A model generated the notes under the pieces. The model did no database searches. It worked only from the letters and a program-made list of their open reading frames with translations, and had not been told where the DNA came from. A stretch of 12,012 bases of DNA, from NCBI GenBank assembly GCA_964489135.1, contig CAZAXK010000019.1, forward strand, positions 1 to 12,012, written 5' to 3'. The translations under genes were made by a program, and so were the position numbers. Within the stretch, counting starts at the first letter, position 1; each line of letters starts with the position of its first letter. The stretch is from JBBTQZ01 sp964489135. GTDB lineage: Bacteria; Patescibacteriota; Minisyncoccia; Phycocordibacterales; WO2-35-19. Shown piece after piece: positions 1-6,298 of the stretch.

Positions 1-666
1 TTTGACCTGCATCGATATCACCCGCCGGTCAACAGAGGCAAAATTTGGCGCAACTTGGATATTACAACTGTACTAGACATAGGGGCAAATACTGGCCAGT
101 TTGCGAGTTCTATAAGGCAAGCCCTGCCAGAAGCCCAGATATACTCCTTTGAGCCCTTAAAAAGCTGTTTTGAGGCCTTAGTGGCCTCAAGGAAGGAGGA
201 TGGTAAGTTCCAAGCCTTCAACATGGCCTTGGGCGAGGTGAGCACTGAAACAGAGATGAATAAGAGCGATTATTCGCCAAGCTCTTCGCTACTTCAGATG
301 TCGGATATACACAAAGACCTCTTCCCCCACACCAAAGAGCATGTTAAGGAAAAAGTGAGAATCGAAACACTAGATGAGGTAGCGAGCAAGCTTGATTTAC
401 AAAAAGAGATATTGATCAAAGTCGACGTGCAAGGTTTTGAGGACAAGGTCTTAGCCGGAGGTAAGCAAACTTTCAGTTTGGCGAGGGCAGTAATCATGGA
501 GGTTTCTTTCGTAAAGCTTTATGAAGGTCAACCCACCTTCGACAAGTTATACAGTAGTCTAAGGGGTCTAGGATTCAAATATTGCGGATCGCTAGAACAA
601 AAGAATGACAAACATAGCGGTGCAATTATTTCTGAAGATTCTCTATTTGTGCGAGATAATTTCTAA
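1..666 (+). CDS. FkbM-family SAM-dependent methyltransferase, 5' end outside window
   Basis: The frame is open to base 1, and the residues before the TTG at 55 (FDLHRYHPP...) look like genuine FkbM N-terminal sequence, so the gene starts upstream of the window. The SAM-binding motif I reads VLDIGANTGQF, immediately after the TTG at 55. The second family hallmark, IKVDVQGFEDKVLAGG (the KxDVxGxE-type motif), is encoded at about 418-465. FkbM enzymes are O-methyltransferases; in glycan loci they usually methylate sugar hydroxyls of a surface polysaccharide. The acceptor here cannot be read from the sequence. The gene ends with TAA at 664-666 and overlaps the convergent glycosyltransferase by 24 bases. 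The family call is secure; sugar methylation is inferred from the neighbours. Confidence 0.9.
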   Translation, partial: FDLHRYHPPVNRGKIWRNLDITTVLDIGANTGQFASSIRQALPEAQIYSFEPLKSCFEALVASRKEDGKFQAFNMALGEVSTETEMNKSDYSPSSSLLQMSDIHKDLFPHTKEHVKEKVRIETLDEVASKLDLQKEILIKVDVQGFEDKVLAGGKQTFSLARAVIMEVSFVKLYEGQPTFDKLYSSLRGLGFKYCGSLEQKNDKHSGAIISEDSLFVRDNF

Positions 667-1689
667 AATATTTTGGGCGAGCTTAAATGGAGTAAACCTC
701 TCCTCATAAACCACTCTTCCCCGCTCTCCAATTCGTTTAGCCACAGTAGGGTTGTTTTTTAGATAAAGAATTTTGTCAGCTAAATCCTGAGCGTCGGCCG
801 GCCGGCAAAAAAATGAGCTTTCCCCATCTTTCAGTATTTCTGCTACACCATTCATTTGCGCGGTAAGGTAAGGCAACCCGATTGCCAAAGATTCGAAACA
901 CTTGTGCGGAATGGTCCTTTCCAACCTCTCATGGTCAGCAAACTGGCCTAAAGAAACATGGCACTCATTCATCCTACCCACCAAATCCCCGTTTGGCAGA
1001 TTTTCTGTTATCAGTTCCAAATTTTTTAACTTATAATTTTCGACTTGTGCCTTTATCAATTTCTCTTGCCAACCGTTACCAATAATGAGAAAGTTCACGC
1101 CTTGCCCTTCCAAAATTTTGGCCGACTCAATGATGTATTCGATACCTGCTTCAGGTAAAAATTTACCACGGAATAGAACAGTAAATTGTTCATTTTTTAT
1201 TACATTCAAATCTGGGTGAAAAACTGCATCATTGGCGCCGGTATAGACCACCCTGTATTTGGCGCTTTGACCGAATCTTTGTTCGAAGTACTTTTTTTGC
1301 GCTTCGCTTTCAACCAGTACAACATCCGCACACCGAACCGCAAGCCAATCCACAAACCTTACATACAACGATTTTAGACCAAGAAACCCTTTGCTTCCCC
1401 GAGAAAGCACAACCCCTTCATACATAGTGCACAGCGCATCGAAAATCACGGGCTTGGGGGAAATGAGCTTGGCAAACCAAACTACCGCATGCCCTGGGTA
1501 ACCGACCACCATCGCTTCATATTGGCCCGATATTTCTTTGTGCTTCCGGAACAGCTCAAGGTATTTGTAGATCCCCTTGGCTACACTTTGGCACTCAAGA
1601 ATTTCTACCCTCGCCATGCGCAAACCTTGCATGTAAATTTGCGACCTGCCCCAATCCGAATTGTATGTCCCGAACCAGCAGATTTTCAT
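643..1689 (-). CDS. GT4-family glycosyltransferase (348 aa)
   Basis: This is a cytoplasmic GT-B fold retaining glycosyltransferase that should move a sugar from a nucleotide donor to a glycan or lipid acceptor. The C-terminal Rossmann half is clear: a donor-side strand with FRGKF (about residues 173-177), the LIIGNGWQE loop (about 201-209), and HKCFESLAIGLPYLTAQMNGVAEILKDGE (about 262-290). E266 is the second acidic residue of the usual E-x7-E motif, while the first position is R, a known degenerate form. I start the gene at the ATG at 1689 because MKICWFGTYN is a typical GT4 first beta strand. The frame stays open to 1761 but that part is low-similarity sequence inside the upstream gene. The ATG overlaps the TGA of the preceding gene (ATGA), suggesting translational coupling. 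An AAGGA lies only one base from the ATG, too close for a normal SD. The substrate is unknown. Confidence 0.88.
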   Translation of the reverse strand: MKICWFGTYNSDWGRSQIYMQGLRMARVEILECQSVAKGIYKYLELFRKHKEISGQYEAMVVGYPGHAVVWFAKLISPKPVIFDALCTMYEGVVLSRGSKGFLGLKSLYVRFVDWLAVRCADVVLVESEAQKKYFEQRFGQSAKYRVVYTGANDAVFHPDLNVIKNEQFTVLFRGKFLPEAGIEYIIESAKILEGQGVNFLIIGNGWQEKLIKAQVENYKLKNLELITENLPNGDLVGRMNECHVSLGQFADHERLERTIPHKCFESLAIGLPYLTAQMNGVAEILKDGESSFFCRPADAQDLADKILYLKNNPTVAKRIGERGRVVYEERFTPFKLAQNILEIISHK

Positions 1690-3368
1690 TTCCTTGGCGG
1701 TTTGCAATAAAATATTTTGGCACTTATTTCTCTGTCTCGAGCGGAGTAAATGGTTTGGCAAAAGCTGAAATACTTGGCATAGAAGCTCTGCGCCTCAATC
1801 TTTGGGATATCGATGTAAAGGATGTGCCCCGAAAAGTTTTGGAAATATTGCTTGTATGACTCTTCGAATTGAGGGGTTGCGTACAACCGTCTGGCATATT
1901 TACCCATCTGTTGGACTTCGTACCCACCGATATCGTTATAGACGACAACGTTTTTTATGTCCTTATGTTCGGAGAGATATGTTTTGACACCATCAAAAAG
2001 ATGGTAAGGGCTACCGTTGATTTTGCCCCAGAGATATTCCTCAACAAAGACCCCGTTGTACAAAATACCCAAAACCAAAAGACAGAAAATCGCCTTTCTT
2101 TTGGCCTCCTTGATCTTCAAAGCCGAGACCACAAAAACTGCGGAACAAATCCAGAGCAGGGCAATGAATAAGAAGGATACATAGAATCCAGATGGACCTG
2201 AGCCACCGGTAAAGGGAAAAAGGAAATTCCATTTTAGAGAAAATATTCTACTGAGCCACTCTGTTTTCGGATAAAGCGAAGGCACAAAATGACCAAAGAA
2301 TTGCAGGGAGAAAACGGCCAAGGAAATAACAGAAACAGAAAAGATATCAGCCTTGTTCAGCTCACCAGAATCACTATTGAAGTACTTCCCAAATACCGCC
2401 CCCACTATTACAGTCGCAGGCAGAATCAAATATTGGAAATACCGGTCAAGCGCTCCAGAAGAAAAATCAAAGATCAAAAGATAAAACACCAATCCGAGAA
2501 GGATGAAGAAAATAAACGGTCTGTATTTTGAAATCATTTGCCTATCCAAAAACAGCGCTGGCAACAAAAGCAGAGGTGAAAGATACATGATCGACTTCGC
2601 AAATTGGATAAAGGTCTGAAGCCATCCTCGATCAGCAAAGCGGAAGAAATGCTCCCAATATTTTACCGACGCCTCCAGCTTGAAGAACGGGAACAAGAGT
2701 TTGGCGAAGAGCAAAAGTAGCACAAGAGCAATGGCACCACCGAGAGCAAAAAAGAAGTAGCGCAGTATTTTCCTACGGTCAGAGAAGATCTTTTTCTCGA
2801 AGGCAAAATCGAGCCCCAGCGCGCCTATGCCGATAACAAAGCTTGCCTTTACGAAAAACCCCAAGACGAGCCCCAATATCATGAGCATGAACCACTTGGA
2901 TTTCTGAAAGTCTCGCAATGAAAACTGAAAGTTTGTTTCTCTCAACTTGTAATACCCTATAAAGGCCACAAGGAGAAACGTCGGCATTATCGCCCCATCG
3001 GTATCGACCATGAGTGAAGCGAGCACCGAATAAAAAGAGATAGCGAAAAAGAATACCGACCAAAAGGCATTCCTTCTATCCCCTACCATTTTTGCGAGAT
3101 AGAAAAGGAGGAAGAGATTTATAAAAGAAAAGATAAGCGGAATAGTTCGAAAATTATCGTAGCCAACCAGTGCTCCAAGCTCACGATAAATAAACTCTCC
3201 GACCGGCGGATGTGGTATACCCCCTGGCTCGGTGAGAGCCGGATTTACAATTATCGGCCATTTGTACTCATCTTGATGGTAAAGATTGTGAAGCCCTGGA
3301 ACTCTCAGCACGAGAAATATTAGGCTGATTCCCAGCAAGAGCAAGATTTCCTTTTTTGACCACGACAT
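1686..3368 (-). CDS. Polytopic GT-C type glycosyltransferase, GT39/PMT-like (560 aa)
   Basis: This is an integral membrane protein with about 11-13 hydrophobic segments. A GT-C signature follows the first segment: RVPGLHNLYHQDEYKW, with D33 and E34 as the likely catalytic or metal acidic pair in the first external loop. Next come HPPVGEF (residues 53-59) and a second acidic VDTDG at about 121-125. These match the layout of the PMT_2/ArnT-like family, which uses polyprenyl-phosphate sugars on the outer face of the membrane. The C-terminal 100 residues or so form a soluble domain after the last segment, as is common in the family. The start is the ATG at 3368, with no SD, directly after a candidate extended -10. 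The gene forms an ATGA overlap with the downstream GT4. Whether the acceptor is lipid, glycan or protein is not determinable. Confidence 0.85.
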   Translation of the reverse strand: MSWSKKEILLLLGISLIFLVLRVPGLHNLYHQDEYKWPIIVNPALTEPGGIPHPPVGEFIYRELGALVGYDNFRTIPLIFSFINLFLLFYLAKMVGDRRNAFWSVFFFAISFYSVLASLMVDTDGAIMPTFLLVAFIGYYKLRETNFQFSLRDFQKSKWFMLMILGLVLGFFVKASFVIGIGALGLDFAFEKKIFSDRRKILRYFFFALGGAIALVLLLLFAKLLFPFFKLEASVKYWEHFFRFADRGWLQTFIQFAKSIMYLSPLLLLPALFLDRQMISKYRPFIFFILLGLVFYLLIFDFSSGALDRYFQYLILPATVIVGAVFGKYFNSDSGELNKADIFSVSVISLAVFSLQFFGHFVPSLYPKTEWLSRIFSLKWNFLFPFTGGSGPSGFYVSFLFIALLWICSAVFVVSALKIKEAKRKAIFCLLVLGILYNGVFVEEYLWGKINGSPYHLFDGVKTYLSEHKDIKNVVVYNDIGGYEVQQMGKYARRLYATPQFEESYKQYFQNFSGHILYIDIPKIEAQSFYAKYFSFCQTIYSARDREISAKIFYCKPPRK

Positions 3369-3375
3369 TACTTTA

Positions 3376-3403
3376 AGATTAGCACAAAGCGCTTAGTCGC
3401 TAA
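3376..3403 (-). promoter_or_regulatory. Candidate extended -10 promoter for the GT-C/GT4 pair
   Basis: On the minus strand TGC followed by TAATCT occupies 3384-3376, an extended -10 form. The best -35 is weak (TTTAGC, a few bases upstream with a 17-base spacer). The -10 ends seven bases before the ATG at 3368, so a transcript starting at the normal distance would begin at or next to the start codon and be leaderless. No SD is present, which fits. This is judged by eye only. Confidence 0.35.
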
Positions 3404-3406
3404 AAT

Positions 3407-3434
3407 TTGCTTTTTATAGTTTTTATGTTATACT
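3407..3434 (+). promoter_or_regulatory. Sigma70-type promoter with extended -10, upstream of the 3507 gene
   Basis: The elements are TTGCTT at 3407-3412, a 16-base spacer, and TATACT at 3429-3434 preceded by TG at 3426-3427 (extended -10). It lies about 70 bases before the ATG at 3507, in a spacer that also drives the divergent gene. The same layout, with an 11-base near-identical -35 block, recurs at 4107-4134. Confidence 0.6.
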
Positions 3435-3450
3435 TTTGTAAGACAAGTCC

Positions 3451-3479
3451 ATCTCCCGTCACGCTTAAAAAGCGGAGAT
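3451..3479 (+). other. Possible 5'-leader hairpin of the 3507 gene
   Basis: ATCTC (3451-3455) pairs with GAGAT (3475-3479), and CGCTT (3462-3466) pairs with AAGCG (3470-3474) around an AAA loop. The two stems would stack, with a six-base bulge on the 5' side. It sits between the predicted transcription start (near 3441) and the SD at 3496-3500. It has no U-tract, so it is not a terminator. A regulatory role is speculative. Confidence 0.3.
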
Positions 3480-3506
3480 TGTGGTTGATAGGATTAGGAG
3501 TAAGTG

Positions 3507-4028
3507 ATGTATATTTTGATAGCTGTGATATGTTTGGTCGCTTGCTTTGTAGGCATTGTGGCCTACGGACTTTGGGAAAAGCGGTCGATCAGGCGCCGAG
3601 TGGAGAAGCTCGGCACTCTGCTCGTTACGAACAAAAACCAAGGTGTCATCGCCGTCTGCCGAAAGGTAGATTTCGATGTCGCGCTTGCGAAGTACTGGCA
3701 GAAAGTGTACGAGGGTAGCGTAAAAAGCACCGACAGGATCTCGGTGCGAGTCAGCCCAACATTCACCTTCTATGAAGAAAGTCGTCTTGAAAGGCCTGTC
3801 CATAGCGGCCCAGCTGAGGCACTAAGACAGCTCGAGGTTGACCTGATCCTCAAAGCAACTGGTTTTAGAATTCAGTATTGCGATAGGTGGTTGGCCTACC
3901 CACTAGTTCAGGAGGACGGGAGACTTTTCGTCCCGTTCTCGGCAGACAACACGTCCGACCAGCTCGGCTTCTACGACGTAACAACCGTAGAGGAAGCCCG
4001 CGCCCACCTTCTACAAGTTCTTCCATAG
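3507..4028 (+). CDS. Single-pass membrane protein of unknown function (173 aa)
   Basis: I do not recognise a family. Residues 2-21 form one hydrophobic segment (YILIAVICLVACFVGIVAYG) followed by a basic stretch (EKRSIRRRVEK), which predicts an N-terminal anchor with the remaining 145 residues or so in the cytoplasm. The soluble part is mixed alpha/beta in appearance with no cysteine cluster or catalytic signature. The AGGAG at 3496-3500 is six bases from the ATG at 3507 but only three from the GTG at 3504, so ATG is preferred. The gene has its own promoter and a downstream hairpin, and it is transcribed against the surrounding glycan genes. It is visibly more GC-rich than they are (34 of 60 bases in 3961-4020, a hand count), which suggests separate acquisition. 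Confidence 0.75.
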   Translation: MYILIAVICLVACFVGIVAYGLWEKRSIRRRVEKLGTLLVTNKNQGVIAVCRKVDFDVALAKYWQKVYEGSVKSTDRISVRVSPTFTFYEESRLERPVHSGPAEALRQLEVDLILKATGFRIQYCDRWLAYPLVQEDGRLFVPFSADNTSDQLGFYDVTTVEEARAHLLQVLP

Positions 4029-4038
4029 GTTAGTTTTG

Positions 4039-4084
4039 AATGGCTCGTGAGGTTCTGCGTTGCAGACCTTGCGAGCCATTTTCG
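4039..4084 (+). terminator. Hairpin repeat copy 1, probable terminator
   Basis: AATGGCTCG (4039-4047) pairs perfectly with CGAGCCATT (4072-4080). Inside, T-G and G-T wobbles and AGGT/ACCT extend the stem, and CTGC/GCAG closes a GTT loop. A short run TTTTCG follows at 4079-4084. The position, eleven bases after the stop codon at 4028, fits a Rho-independent terminator, although the T-tract is short. Twenty bases (4047-4066) are identical to copy 2 at 4852-4871. Confidence 0.65.
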
Positions 4085-4106
4085 ATTTATACCCAAATGG
4101 TACAAC

Positions 4107-4134
4107 TTGATTTTTATCTACTCTGTGTTATAAA
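4107..4134 (+). promoter_or_regulatory. Sigma70-type promoter with extended -10, upstream of the 4162 gene
   Basis: TTGATT at 4107-4112, a 16-base spacer and TATAAA at 4129-4134, with TG at 4126-4127, make an extended -10 promoter. The block TTG[A/C]TTTTTAT, then eight variable bases, then TGTTATA is shared with the promoter at 3407-3434 at the same spacing. It lies between the first hairpin and the next gene, so the 4162 gene should be transcribed independently of the 3507 gene. Confidence 0.6.
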
Positions 4135-4147
4135 TAAAATAGAAAGA

Positions 4148-4155
4148 GAGGTGAT
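4148..4155 (+). promoter_or_regulatory. Strong Shine-Dalgarno site of the 4162 gene
   Basis: GAGGTGAT is fully complementary to the usual 16S rRNA 3' end and lies six bases before the ATG. It fixes the start at 4162 and contrasts with the SD-less glycan genes around it. Confidence 0.75.
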
Positions 4156-4161
4156 TGTATC

Positions 4162-4824
4162 ATGAAAACCATTGACGTCTTTTGTCAGTGGTGGGGTGTC
4201 GGAACACCTGTTTCGCAACTACCCACGGAGATATACATGACATGCCTAACCGCGTTCGGCGCCACCGCATTCAGCTTGACCTACGGCTCAGAATGGGTAC
4301 TGACACTGGGAAAAGAACTGTGTAGACGTAGTCCACACACCTTCGTAATCTCGGGAGAGTTCACTGGCAATCCTGTTCCGGGCTTAGAAAAAAATCTCCG
4401 TGTTGTTGAAATCGGGGAAAAGCTCATATTCGCCGGTCGGGTACTAAACACCATCGGTGAGGCTCAAGCATGGAAGAACACTGTCCAGCCCAGCTTCTTC
4501 CCGTATACCCTCGTAGTCGTGACCGACGAGATGCACTCGCGAAGTGCAAGGCGAGTCAGCAACCGAGTATGGAATGGGTGGTGGGGGCTGAGGATTGTAA
4601 AAAAACTTCTTGGCATGCCCCTCGTTCGGGTTCTGGTGACAACCTTCCCGACACGGGAAGCGATCGACCCGCAAAGCCCCATGACCGCTCTCCGGAGCCA
4701 ATGGCTCTGGGTGCGGACAAATGTTCTCCGAGAATGCTTCCTGATGTTTGTACCCTTCGGGTTCAGCATCATGAAGTGGCTCAACATCCATCAGCCGATC
4801 GCCAGCGACGGCGACGGCGAGTAA
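4162..4824 (+). CDS. Probable YdcF/DUF218-like protein (220 aa)
   Basis: The core resembles the DUF218 (YdcF/SanA/ElyC) fold. Seen in order are TFVISGEF (60-67, like the ivlSGG strand), LNTIGEAQAW (95-104, matching the family nT..eA motif), LVVVTDEMHSRSARRV (117-132, matching the VTs..H..RA motif), and a C-terminal WVRTNVLREC (183-192) like the usual helix ending in R-E. DUF218 proteins have been linked to envelope or polyprenyl-linked sugar processes (ElyC, SanA), but their biochemistry is poorly defined. The protein is about the usual length. An N-terminal hydrophobic stretch at about 24-48 could be a weak membrane segment, and tryptophan is frequent. The gene has its own promoter, SD and hairpin. 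It is GC-rich (38 of 60 bases in 4621-4680) compared with the flanking operon. The gene is certain; the family call is by eye. Confidence 0.6.
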   Translation: MKTIDVFCQWWGVGTPVSQLPTEIYMTCLTAFGATAFSLTYGSEWVLTLGKELCRRSPHTFVISGEFTGNPVPGLEKNLRVVEIGEKLIFAGRVLNTIGEAQAWKNTVQPSFFPYTLVVVTDEMHSRSARRVSNRVWNGWWGLRIVKKLLGMPLVRVLVTTFPTREAIDPQSPMTALRSQWLWVRTNVLRECFLMFVPFGFSIMKWLNIHQPIASDGDGE

Positions 4825-4843
4825 CAAACTGACCTTTTAGTCA

Positions 4844-4890
4844 AATGGCTTGTGAGGTTCTGCGTTGCAGATCCATACGAGCCATTTTCG
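4844..4890 (+). terminator. Hairpin repeat copy 2, probable terminator between convergent genes
   Basis: AATGGCTTGT (4844-4853) pairs with ACGAGCCATT (4877-4886) through one T-G wobble. GG/CC and TCTGC/GCAGA around a GTT loop extend it, with two mismatches, and TTTTCGTTTT follows. The hairpin lies between the stop at 4824 (+) and the stop at 4904 (-), so it may end transcription from either side, though the T-run favours the plus strand. It is a near copy of the 4039 hairpin. Confidence 0.65.
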
Positions 4891-4903
4891 TTTTAGGGAT
4901 GAG

Positions 4904-5551
4904 TTATTTCTTCTCTGCCACAAAAAGCATTTGCCCGGCAAAGGGTTTGAACGGAGAATTTATATACGCTCGGACAATAAACGGAACAATAGACCGAGGA
5001 ATTAGCGAGGAGTCTGATTTCATAGAGAAAGGCAGAAACCTCGGCATCGCCAAAATGACCTTGAGGTCGTTTGCAACCAGAAAATCTCCAAGCGAAGCAT
5101 CGCTCCAAACTTTTTTGTGTGTATAATCGTCGAAGTAGTTTTTGTAAGCCAAGCGATAATTCGGTTGCATGAGGATAAGCTTACCCCCTTTCTTCAACAC
5201 CCTCTTTACTTCCCGTATCACCTTATCGAGCTCAATGTCATCAAAGTGTTCAAAGAGGTTGCTTGCATGCACCACATCAACTGAAGCATCGGGGATCGGC
5301 GAAAGGTCAGAAGCTGGCTTCTGCAGAAATTCCACTTCTGCTTTTTTGTAGTTTGGTGTTTCTGGAGAAGTGTCGACCGCATATTTCTTACCAGCAGTAA
5401 TGTTGTTTATAAAATCGCAATAACCCGCCCCGAGGTCGAGAACCGTCCCACCCTCAGGTACAAACTTTTGATGGAAACGGACTATCTCTTTCCAAACCCT
5501 AGCTCGTTCTGGGTTAAACTTAAAACGCGATTCGTAGTATTTGTCTTTCAT
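4904..5551 (-). CDS. Class I SAM-dependent methyltransferase (215 aa)
   Basis: The Rossmann methyltransferase signature is clear. Motif I is TVLDLGAGYCDF (36-47), with an acidic residue after strand 2 (AVD, D60). Motif IV is VDVVHASNLFEHFDD (91-105), and the helix-strand REVKRVLKKGGKLILMQP (113-130) is typical of the Methyltransf_11 group. Proteins of this shape in glycan loci methylate sugars or lipid-linked intermediates; the substrate is unknown. It is the last gene of the long minus-strand operon. Its ATG at 5551 overlaps the TGA of the upstream GT2 (ATGA), and hairpin copy 2 follows its stop. The length is normal for the family and no membrane segment is evident. Confidence 0.85.
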   Translation of the reverse strand: MKDKYYESRFKFNPERARVWKEIVRFHQKFVPEGGTVLDLGAGYCDFINNITAGKKYAVDTSPETPNYKKAEVEFLQKPASDLSPIPDASVDVVHASNLFEHFDDIELDKVIREVKRVLKKGGKLILMQPNYRLAYKNYFDDYTHKKVWSDASLGDFLVANDLKVILAMPRFLPFSMKSDSSLIPRSIVPFIVRAYINSPFKPFAGQMLFVAEKK

Positions 5552-6264
5552 ATTTTTTTGAATCTATATCTCAAAATAACTGGTAACATCTTTATCCCGA
5601 GCTTGGCTGCTCGCCAGATATTGCCCGTGTAGCCGGACTCCCCCACCCTTTCTTTGTAAATAACCGGTATTTCTATGATTCGTTTATCATGCTTTAGAAG
5701 CCAGATCATAAGCTCTGGACTGAAGGTGCCATCGCCCCGCGACTGGTGAAAATATTTTTTTATTTCTTCAAGAATTTTCCGATTGACCAGTTTATAAGTA
5801 CAGCCGACATCTGTAAGCACCGGTCCATTAAACAGCACCTCTACTATCTTGGCCCAAAGCCAATTACCAAAGCGTACTGGGAACGGCATAAACGCACCCG
5901 AGAAGATCGCCGCCCGCGATGTCCGAGTACCGAGCACCACCTCAAAATCATTGCTGTAAGCCAGAAACTTTTCTATATCTTCTGGATTAAAGGTGCCGTC
6001 CGCTTCGCACATTACAACCAAGTCACCCTTGGCCTCGTTTAGCCCGCGCATAATAGCCCGTCCATAGCCCTGCTGTGGTTCGTGGACCATTCGCGCTTTG
6101 GTCTTAGCCACTTCTTGTCTGGTAGGGCCAATGGCGTTGTTGTCCACCACAACCACCTCGTCAACCACACCAGTCGCGAAGAAGCCATCCACCACACGAC
6201 GGATACTAGCCGATTCATTATAGGTTGGAATAACGACGCTTACCTTTTTGCCTTTGTAAGACAT
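5548..6264 (-). CDS. GT2 glycosyltransferase, DPM1/polyprenyl-phosphate sugar synthase-like (238 aa)
   Basis: This is a GT-A fold enzyme. KVSVVIPTYNESASI (7-21) is the N-terminal strand and VVVVDNNAIGPT (37-48) the nucleotide-binding segment. CEADGTFNPED (86-96) is the metal site, with E87-A-D89 in the place of the usual DxD. TDVGCTYKLVNRKIL (151-165) and FSPELMIWLLK (181-191) are typical of polyprenyl-phosphate sugar synthases. There is no C-terminal membrane segment. The likely reaction is sugar transfer from a nucleotide donor to undecaprenyl phosphate, which would feed the GT-C enzymes. That role is inferred from family and context. The gene follows the 6272 membrane transferase by seven bases and overlaps the methyltransferase (ATGA). 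A TTGAAT-16-TATAAT promoter-like pair ends six bases before its ATG. Confidence 0.85.
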   Translation of the reverse strand: MSYKGKKVSVVIPTYNESASIRRVVDGFFATGVVDEVVVVDNNAIGPTRQEVAKTKARMVHEPQQGYGRAIMRGLNEAKGDLVVMCEADGTFNPEDIEKFLAYSNDFEVVLGTRTSRAAIFSGAFMPFPVRFGNWLWAKIVEVLFNGPVLTDVGCTYKLVNRKILEEIKKYFHQSRGDGTFSPELMIWLLKHDKRIIEIPVIYKERVGESGYTGNIWRAAKLGIKMLPVILRYRFKKI

Positions 6265-6270
6265 GGCTTG

Positions 6271-6298
6271 ATTATAGGGGCAAGTTAATAAAATTCAA
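6271..6298 (-). promoter_or_regulatory. Candidate internal promoter for the 6264 gene
   Basis: On the minus strand TTGAAT (6298-6293), a 16-base spacer and a perfect TATAAT (6276-6271) precede the ATG at 6264 by only six bases, so a transcript from it would be leaderless. The TAA stop of the upstream gene lies inside the TATAAT, so part of the match could be coincidence. There is no SD before this start. Confidence 0.4.

Noticed and set aside
1690..1761. Upstream 24-codon extension of the GT4 gene to 1761
   Set aside because: The extra residues lack family similarity and lie inside the 3' end of the GT-C gene. The ATG at 1689 gives a typical GT4 N-terminus and a 4-base overlap.
2779..3063. 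Possible separate small gene on the minus strand
   Set aside because: It is a shifted frame inside the GT-C membrane protein gene and has no SD or conserved features.
3385..3405. AGCG/CGCT inverted repeat in the divergent promoter region as an operator
   Set aside because: The arms are only four bases with a six-base gap, and nothing matches a known regulator site. It is not distinguishable from chance.
4444..4832. Long open frames opposite and within the 4162 gene (for example 4444-4827 minus)
   Set aside because: They lie over a gene with its own promoter, strong SD and DUF218-like motifs. Their translations are low-complexity or histidine/proline-rich with no family features. GC-rich DNA leaves such shadow frames open.
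4039..4890. Integron-like gene cassette array with attC sites after each gene
   Set aside because: The hairpins sit where attC sites would, but at about 45 bases they are shorter than known attC sites, I find no RYYYAAC/GTTRRRY core pair at their ends, and no integrase is in view. Terminator-like repeats explain them better.
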